This document shows positions 51,117 through 55,950 of a stretch of 55,950 nucleotides of DNA, piece after piece. Below the pieces are notes generated by a model. That model did not search any database and had not been told where the DNA came from. It saw nothing but the letters and a program-made list of their open reading frames with translations. The DNA comes from Pumilibacter intestinalis. Its GTDB lineage: Bacteria > Bacillota > Clostridia > Christensenellales > Pumilibacteraceae. Position numbers and translations under genes: made by a program. The stretch's first letter is position 1; each line of letters begins with the position of its first letter. The DNA is taken from assembly GCF_943193005.1 (NCBI RefSeq), contig NZ_CALPCH010000015.1, positions 1 through 55,950 on the forward strand, written 5' to 3'.

Positions 51117-52655
51117 ATGGATAAAAAGCGCGGGGTGGCGAACGTAGGCGTTTCGGTTGCGTTCAAAATCATTCTTCTCGTAGCCAATATTTTGGTGAGA
51201 AGATATGTAATTAAATATATAGGCAATGAGGTAAACGGGCTTAATTCTCTTTATCTTTCGTTGCTTGATTTTTTATCGGTTGCAGAGCTTGGCGTGGGCA
51301 GTGCGATAACTTTTTGCATGTACAAGCCTATCGTTGAAGGCGATAACGATAAGGTGTCGGCGCTCTACGGACTTTTTACCAAACTTTACCTTATAATCGG
51401 CGGAATTATACTTGCGTGCGGTTGTGCGCTTATGCCCTTTCTCAAAATTCTTGCCAAAGATTACCAAACTTTGGACGTAAATCTTTATTTTACGTTTGGG
51501 CTTATGCTTGCGTCCATTGTGCTTTCGTACGCGTTCAGTTCTAAAACTTCGCTTATAAACGCATATAAAAACAACTATATTACTACCGCTATTTCGTCGG
51601 TAGGTCAGCTTTTGCAAGACGGTTTGCAAATTCTTGTGCTTATTCTTACGCGCTCGTTTACGTGGTATCTTGTATGTCGCCTTATTTCCATGGGCTTACA
51701 GTGGATAGTTACCGAAATTATCGCGAGAATAAAACACGGCGATATTATACGCAATAGGCAAAAAATAGATATTGAAACAAAAAAAGAAGTAACGAAAAAC
51801 GTAAAAGCTATGTTTATGCACAAGATAGGCGGAATACTGGTAAACACCGCCGACAGCATAATAATATCTGCTTTTATAGGTATAGTTATTCTTGGAAAAT
51901 ACTCGAATTACACTACCATAGTGCTTGCAATGTCAAGCGTGATTGCGTTGTGTTTTACGCCGCTTACGTCTATTATAGGACATATGTCGGTGGAAGAAGA
52001 CGGCAAAACCGTTGAAAGGTATTATAACTTTTTCCATACGTTCAATTTTATTATGGGAACGGTTTTCTTTCTCGGATATTATGCGGTTATCGACAATCTT
52101 GTTACGGTATTGTTCGGTGCAAATCTTATACTTTCAAAACAAATAACGTTTGTAATAACGCTCAACTATTTTATACAGTTTATGCGGCAGGCGGCAAATC
52201 TTTTCCGCGACGCGACGGGCACGTTTTATTACGATAGGTGGAAGCCCATAGTAGAGGGGCTTATAAATGTAGTGTTGTCGATTTGTTTCGTTCTCGTGTT
52301 GCCGAGCGAGTACAATGTTGTGGGAGTAATCGCCGCCACGATTTTGACGAATTTGTTTGTGTGCCATATTGTGGAGCCGCACGTGCTCCATAAATACGCG
52401 TTTAAGAGCAGTGCGAAAACGTACTATATCCGCAATTATGTTTATATTGCGGCGTTTGCGGCGGCGTTGTGCGCACTGCATTTCTGCATGGTGGATATGA
52501 GCAGTCAGTGGCTCGAGTTGCTCGTAAACGGCAGTATTGCGGTTGCCATAGCAATAGTTCCGTGCACCGTTGCCATTCTTGTAAACAAAGATTTCAGGCA
52601 CTATTTGCACGGCTTTACGCGTAAAATATTCAAAAGGAACAATTCCGATAATTAA
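51117..52655 (+). CDS. Wzx-like polysaccharide flippase
   Basis: A 512-residue membrane protein with 12-14 predicted helices, from the polysaccharide transporter branch of the MOP exporters. It begins RGVANVGVSVAFKIILLVAN and continues VRRYVIKYIGNEVNGLNSLY, the typical flippase N-terminus. It moves lipid-linked glycan units across the membrane for the EpsG/Wzy protein. It starts four bases after the previous stop and is the last gene of the operon. GC rises again toward its 3' end. No obvious terminator lies before the promoter at 52670. Confidence 0.92.
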   Translation: MDKKRGVANVGVSVAFKIILLVANILVRRYVIKYIGNEVNGLNSLYLSLLDFLSVAELGVGSAITFCMYKPIVEGDNDKVSALYGLFTKLYLIIGGIILACGCALMPFLKILAKDYQTLDVNLYFTFGLMLASIVLSYAFSSKTSLINAYKNNYITTAISSVGQLLQDGLQILVLILTRSFTWYLVCRLISMGLQWIVTEIIARIKHGDIIRNRQKIDIETKKEVTKNVKAMFMHKIGGILVNTADSIIISAFIGIVILGKYSNYTTIVLAMSSVIALCFTPLTSIIGHMSVEEDGKTVERYYNFFHTFNFIMGTVFFLGYYAVIDNLVTVLFGANLILSKQITFVITLNYFIQFMRQAANLFRDATGTFYYDRWKPIVEGLINVVLSICFVLVLPSEYNVVGVIAATILTNLFVCHIVEPHVLHKYAFKSSAKTYYIRNYVYIAAFAAALCALHFCMVDMSSQWLELLVNGSIAVAIAIVPCTVAILVNKDFRHYLHGFTRKIFKRNNSDN

Positions 52656-52669
52656 GCGGTGTTTTTCCC

Positions 52670-52698
52670 TTGACAGCAATACAATATCGTGATAAAAT
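52670..52698 (+). promoter_or_regulatory. Promoter of the P-type ATPase gene
   Basis: TTGACA (52670-52675), 17-bp spacer, TAAAAT (52693-52698). Transcription should start near 52705, immediately before the riboswitch aptamer. Confidence 0.8.
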
Positions 52699-52704
52699 GG
52701 CAGT

Positions 52705-52802
52705 ATCAAAAGGGAGTAATTTAATGACGGACAGTCAACATCGTGCCGCAAGCAGTCGCGGCTGGCTCCGTCGCCCTTGGCTTTAAGGGTAATGAGACTT
52801 TT
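52705..52802 (+). promoter_or_regulatory. yybP-ykoY (Mn2+) riboswitch aptamer
   Basis: The leader shows conserved pieces of the manganese riboswitch: AAAAGGGAGTAA (52708-52719), GTCAACAT (52734-52741), and GAGACTTTT (52794-52802). P1 is AAAAG (52708-52712) with CTTTT (52798-52802). GACGGA (52726-52731) pairs with TCCGTC (52767-52772) around GCCGC (52745-52749) with GCGGC (52758-52762); CCCTT (52774-52778) pairs with AAGGG (52785-52789). The 3' strand of P1 is shared with the terminator that follows, so Mn2+ binding should favour read-through and expression of the exporter. This RNA class is known before P-type ATPases and TerC/YkoY proteins. Confidence 0.82.
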
Positions 52803-52832
52803 GTCATTTTTTAATGACGAAAGTCTTTTTTT
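52795..52832 (+). terminator. Riboswitch expression platform (terminator)
   Basis: AGACTTT (52795-52801) pairs with AAAGTCT (52820-52826), a T-G wobble follows, then GTCATT (52803-52808) pairs with AATGAC (52813-52818) around a TTTT loop, with seven T to 52832. It competes with the aptamer for bases 52798-52802. Confidence 0.85.
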
Positions 52833-52900
52833 ATTCGTATTTGTCAAACGAACATTTGCGAACGAAATGCAGCATAAAATTACGGAGAAGGAGATATGCC

Positions 52901-55555
52901 ATGAACGCCGAAAAACTTACGCCTGCCGAGGCACTCGAAGAATGGGACACAAATCCCGACACAGGATTAAGCGGCGGTAAAGTTGCCGAACACGCCGCCA
53001 AGTGGGGCGAAAACAAGCTCACCGCGGCAAAGCCGAAATCGCTTTTCAGCAGAATTATAGAGGGGCTTACCGAGCCGATGATGATAATTCTTCTCGTCGC
53101 GCTCGGCATAACCGTGACGGTAAATATAATCAAAGTTGCGCGCGGCGATAGGTTCGACTATATAGAGTGCGTGGGAATTGTAGCGGCTATCGTGATATCC
53201 GTTACCATTACCATTATAATGGAGGGCAAGAGTCTTAAGGCGTTCGACGCCCTAAAACGCATGGGCGAAGACGTGCTTGTAAAGGTGCGGCGCGACGGCA
53301 AGGTGGAGAAGATAAAGCAGAGCGAGCTCGTTGCCGGCGATATCGTGTATTTCGAAACGGGCGATAAGATACCCGTAGACTGCCGACTGCTCACCTCCGA
53401 AAACTTTTCGGTTGACGAGTCGCCGCTCACGGGCGAAAGTCATCCGGTGCGCAAAAAGGCTAACGACGTTTACAAAGACAGGCAAGTGCCGCTTGCCGAG
53501 CGCAAAAACATGGTTTACGGCGGTTGCTACGTTACCGCGGGCAACGCGTCTGCGGTGGTGGTTGCCGTTGGCGACAACACCGAAATAGGGCAGATAGCCA
53601 AATCGCTTGCGGGCGCGGCAACGCAACTCACGCCGCTTCAGCACAAGCTCGACAGACTGGGCAAGATAATAACTTTGCTTGGCGCGATAGCGGCGGCGGC
53701 TGTGTTTACAATCCGCATAATTACGCTGTTCGTGACAAACTCGGTGAGTTTCGATAACGTGCAGGAAGTGTTCATAACGAGCATAGTGCTTATAGTGGCG
53801 TCCGTGCCCGAAGGACTCCCCACCATTGTGGCGGTGTCGCTCGCGCTCAACGTGATAAAAATGGCTAAGCAAAACGCGCTCGTCAAAAAAATGGTTGCGT
53901 GCGAAACGGTGGGGTGCATAAGCGTTATATGCTCGGACAAAACGGGCACGCTTACCGAAAACAAGATGACGGTGGGCGAGGTGGTTTGTCGCGGCAAAAA
54001 GTATTCGCCCGAAAACGTAACCGATATGTTCATGCTCAACAATTTCGTGCTCAACTCCACCGCGAACCTCGGGCAGGACGAGAACGGTAAAGAGATATTC
54101 GTGGGCAATCCCACCGAGTGTGCGCTCTTAAAGGCTTACGGCGCGGCTATCGGCGAAAATTACGAAGAGGTTCGCGCGGCGGCGGATATAGCGTATCGCT
54201 ACGCGTTTTCGAGCGACGAGAAAAAGATGACCACGTTGGTGCGTACGGGCGCGGGCTTGTTGGCTTACGTTAAAGGCGCACCCGAAAAGGTGCTCGATAT
54301 GTGCGAGATGTCGGCGGCGGATAAGCGTGCGGCGGAACGCGAGCTTGCCTCGTATCAAGAGCAGGCGAAGCGCGTTATAGCCTTTGCGCACGCTGCTGTG
54401 AGCGGCTCGCCCAACTACGAAACCGAGCGGGCAAAGATAGAGCGCAACATGGTGTTTGACGGCTATGCGGTAATAAGCGACCCCGTGCGCAAAGAGGTGT
54501 ACGACGCGGTGGACAAATGCCGCGGCGCGGGCGTGGGCATAAAGATGCTCACGGGCGACAATGTGATAACCGCGCGGGCGATAGCTCGCGAGCTCGGGAT
54601 AGCCGAAACCGACGAGCAGGTGTTTACCGCCGCGCAAATAGAGGAAATGCCCGACGCCGAACTTTACCGCAGGTTGCCCGATATAAGAGTTGTGGCGCGT
54701 TCCACTCCCGCCACCAAACTGCGCATAGTGAACGCGCTCATGGCGTGCGGCGAGGTGGTTGCCGTAACCGGCGACGGAATAAACGACGCGCCCGCGATAA
54801 AGAACGCCGATATCGGCATATCCATGGGCATTACGGGCACGGAGGTTAGCAAGGAAGCGAGCGATATAGTTTTGCTCGACGACAGCTTTTCCACCATAGT
54901 TAAAAGCGTGCAGTGGGGGCGCGGAATATACGAGAACTTTCAGCGATTTATCCTCTTTCAGCTTACCGTAAACATTTCGGCGGTGTTGCTCACTGTGATA
55001 TTCTCGCTAATCCCCGGCGGCGAAGCTCCGTTTAACGCCCTCGAGCTGCTGTGGGTCAATCTCATTATGGACGGACCTCCCGCGCTCAGTTTGGGACTCG
55101 AGGCGGGCGGACCCGAGCTTATGGACCGAAAACCCATACGGCGCAACAGCAGTATAATCACTCAAACCATGCTTATACGCATTATAATGAACGGCTTGTT
55201 CGTTGCGGCTATGCTCTTGTTGCAGGCGCGTTTCAATTTTCTTTGCGTGCCCGGCGGCATGGAAAAATCGGTTATGTTCACGGCTTTCGTGCTCTTTCAG
55301 CTGTTTAACGCGGTTAACGCCCGCGAGCTCGGTTCTCGCAGCGTGTTTAAGGGACTGCGCCGAAACAAAATAATGTGGATAGTAATGGCGGTTACGTTTG
55401 CGTTGCAGATACTCATTACGCAATTCGGCGACGTGGTGTTTAACGTTGCGCCGCTCGACTTTATAACCTGGCTCAAAGTGATAGCTCTTGCCGCCACCAT
55501 AGTGCTGTTTAACGAGATTTACAAATGCGTTGTTCGCGCCGTGCGTAAATTTTGA
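52901..55555 (+). CDS. Calcium/manganese-type P-type ATPase
   Basis: An 884-residue P-type ATPase of the P2 (Ca2+-transporting) group. Actuator motif DESPLTGESHPV, phosphorylation site CSDKTGTLTEN with Asp346, KGAPEKVL in the nucleotide domain and VTGDGINDAPAIKNADIGIS are all present, with about ten membrane helices. ASVPEGLPTIV in the fourth helix is the PEGL cation site of Ca/Mn pumps. It exports the cation from the cytoplasm; the Mn riboswitch upstream suggests that Mn2+ is a physiological substrate. Start ATG 52901 has AAGGAG upstream; the longer open frame runs into the terminator. The last 80 residues form helices without a regulatory extension. Confidence 0.95.
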   Translation: MNAEKLTPAEALEEWDTNPDTGLSGGKVAEHAAKWGENKLTAAKPKSLFSRIIEGLTEPMMIILLVALGITVTVNIIKVARGDRFDYIECVGIVAAIVISVTITIIMEGKSLKAFDALKRMGEDVLVKVRRDGKVEKIKQSELVAGDIVYFETGDKIPVDCRLLTSENFSVDESPLTGESHPVRKKANDVYKDRQVPLAERKNMVYGGCYVTAGNASAVVVAVGDNTEIGQIAKSLAGAATQLTPLQHKLDRLGKIITLLGAIAAAAVFTIRIITLFVTNSVSFDNVQEVFITSIVLIVASVPEGLPTIVAVSLALNVIKMAKQNALVKKMVACETVGCISVICSDKTGTLTENKMTVGEVVCRGKKYSPENVTDMFMLNNFVLNSTANLGQDENGKEIFVGNPTECALLKAYGAAIGENYEEVRAAADIAYRYAFSSDEKKMTTLVRTGAGLLAYVKGAPEKVLDMCEMSAADKRAAERELASYQEQAKRVIAFAHAAVSGSPNYETERAKIERNMVFDGYAVISDPVRKEVYDAVDKCRGAGVGIKMLTGDNVITARAIARELGIAETDEQVFTAAQIEEMPDAELYRRLPDIRVVARSTPATKLRIVNALMACGEVVAVTGDGINDAPAIKNADIGISMGITGTEVSKEASDIVLLDDSFSTIVKSVQWGRGIYENFQRFILFQLTVNISAVLLTVIFSLIPGGEAPFNALELLWVNLIMDGPPALSLGLEAGGPELMDRKPIRRNSSIITQTMLIRIIMNGLFVAAMLLLQARFNFLCVPGGMEKSVMFTAFVLFQLFNAVNARELGSRSVFKGLRRNKIMWIVMAVTFALQILITQFGDVVFNVAPLDFITWLKVIALAATIVLFNEIYKCVVRAVRKF

Positions 55556-55595
55556 AAAAAAGTGTGAAAAAGTTTATTTTTCTACAAAAAAACAG

Positions 55596-55624
55596 TTGAC
55601 TTTATAATGCGGTTGTGGTATTCT
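55596..55624 (+). promoter_or_regulatory. Promoter of the 23S rRNA unit
   Basis: TTGACT (55596-55601), 17-bp spacer, TATTCT (55619-55624), with an A/T-rich stretch upstream (55556-55594) that resembles an UP element. Transcription should begin near 55631, where a hairpin begins. It lies only 40 bases after the ATPase stop. Confidence 0.7.
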
Positions 55625-55630
55625 ATTTAA

Positions 55631-55913
55631 GCTGTCGCTTCGAGCGGCGGCTTGCGACCGTTTGAGTCGCGAATGCGATTTGCACATTGACAACAGCAAA
55701 GAAGAAAGAAGAGAAATCAATATAGAAAACGAGTATATGGAAAGAGAAGTATACGAGTAATATAGCAATAAAGAAAGCATATATAAAGAGAAATATTGAA
55801 GTCTTGTAATTCAGAAAAGAGAAACCAAAATAGAACTGAAAAGAACTGTTAGGTCAAGGATAGAAACCGAAATAAGGTTTTTATTAGACGGAAGTCTTCC
55901 GAAAGGGAGATAA
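55631..55913 (+). other. Structured rRNA leader
   Basis: About 280 bases between the promoter and the 23S rRNA. GCTGTCGC (55631-55638) pairs with GCGGCGGC (55644-55651) around TTCGA, right at the expected transcript start. TGCACATTGACAAC (55681-55694) resembles the boxA antitermination element of rRNA operons. The rest is A/G-rich with no gene. AGACGGAAGTCTTCCG near 55886 forms a further small stem before the mature end. Confidence 0.6.
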
Positions 55914-55950
55914 GATTAAGCTAATAAGAGCATACGGAGGATGCCTTGGC
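55914..55950 (+). rRNA. 23S ribosomal RNA, 5' end (cut by window)
   Basis: From GATTAAGC at 55914 the sequence follows the conserved start of 23S rRNA at the same spacing as the E. coli gene: 32 bases to GGATGCC, then TTGGC as in Bacillota. ACGGAGGATGCCTTGGC carries an A where ACGGTGGATGCC is usual. Only 37 bases are inside the window. No 16S rRNA or tRNA lies upstream; the P-type ATPase gene ends 358 bases before it. Confidence 0.88.

Noticed and set aside
52724-52786. A 20-codon frame with AGGGAG upstream, like a leader peptide
   Set aside because: It lies wholly inside the Mn riboswitch aptamer; its apparent ribosome binding site is the conserved loop of that RNA, and the bases are explained by the nested stems.
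55574-55780. A 68-residue minus-strand frame in the rRNA leader
   Set aside because: Low-complexity Ser/Leu reading of the A/G-rich leader, without a ribosome binding site, crossing the 23S promoter.

Overview
The window looks like a chromosomal segment of an uncultured Bacillota (Firmicutes), most likely a gut Clostridia-type lineage. This rests on gene content: AddAB instead of RecBCD, Mini-RNase III, ThyX, class III fructose-1,6-bisphosphatase, an XRE-cupin regulator ahead of potABCD, LicD and EpsG surface-glycan genes, and a yybP-ykoY type Mn riboswitch. GC is moderate in the housekeeping part. No species can be named from the sequence alone.

Layout. 1-1455: a poor region with small XRE-type repressor genes (one apparently truncated) and the first copies of a dispersed palindromic repeat. 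1456-12874: a lipoprotein gene divergent from addB-addA, an Ala/Gln-rich membrane protein, a PRC-barrel protein facing it across a shared terminator, and an SGNH-hydrolase lipoprotein. 13020-18770: a small zinc-ribbon membrane protein, then a polyamine regulator with three operator-like sites and potABCD. 18795-37004: housekeeping genes in short operons (mnmG; Na/Pi transporter-rbsK-PHP; mrnC-thyX-rlmB; tpiA; gpmI; a 44-codon Cys-rich gene; nagA-fbp; aspS; rplM-rpsI; rsmA; a membrane protein). 37005-40923: a candidate small RNA, nagB, fabZ, a PTS EIIC-like membrane protein and a cation diffusion facilitator. 41029-52655: one twelve-gene surface-polysaccharide operon behind a single strong promoter. 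Its middle (about 42960-51110) is visibly AT-rich, as is usual for exchangeable glycan loci. 52670-55555: a Mn2+ riboswitch and a P-type Ca/Mn ATPase. 55596-55950: a promoter and structured leader running into the 5' end of a 23S rRNA gene, with no 16S gene upstream.

How genes work together. potABCD with its regulator forms a self-contained polyamine uptake unit. nagA and nagB return amino-sugar phosphates to glycolysis, where tpiA, gpmI and fbp act. The polysaccharide operon encodes initiation (phosphoglycosyl transferase), a nucleotide-sugar aminotransferase, a CDP-polyol-like activation module (IspD/TarI-type cytidylyltransferase, short-chain dehydrogenase, LicD), four further glycosyltransferases, an EpsG/Wzy polymerase and a Wzx flippase.

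The most unusual signals are: (i) a 23S rRNA gene that seems to have its own promoter and no 16S gene beside it; (ii) several strong promoters whose -10 box ends 6-7 bases before the ATG, with no ribosome binding site, implying leaderless mRNAs; (iii) about 18 copies of a REP-like repeat whose inner hairpin arms covary and whose edge seems to supply ribosome binding sites; (iv) a promoter-to-terminator unit of about 215 bases without a credible protein (37095-37316); and (v) the triple operator of the polyamine regulator.
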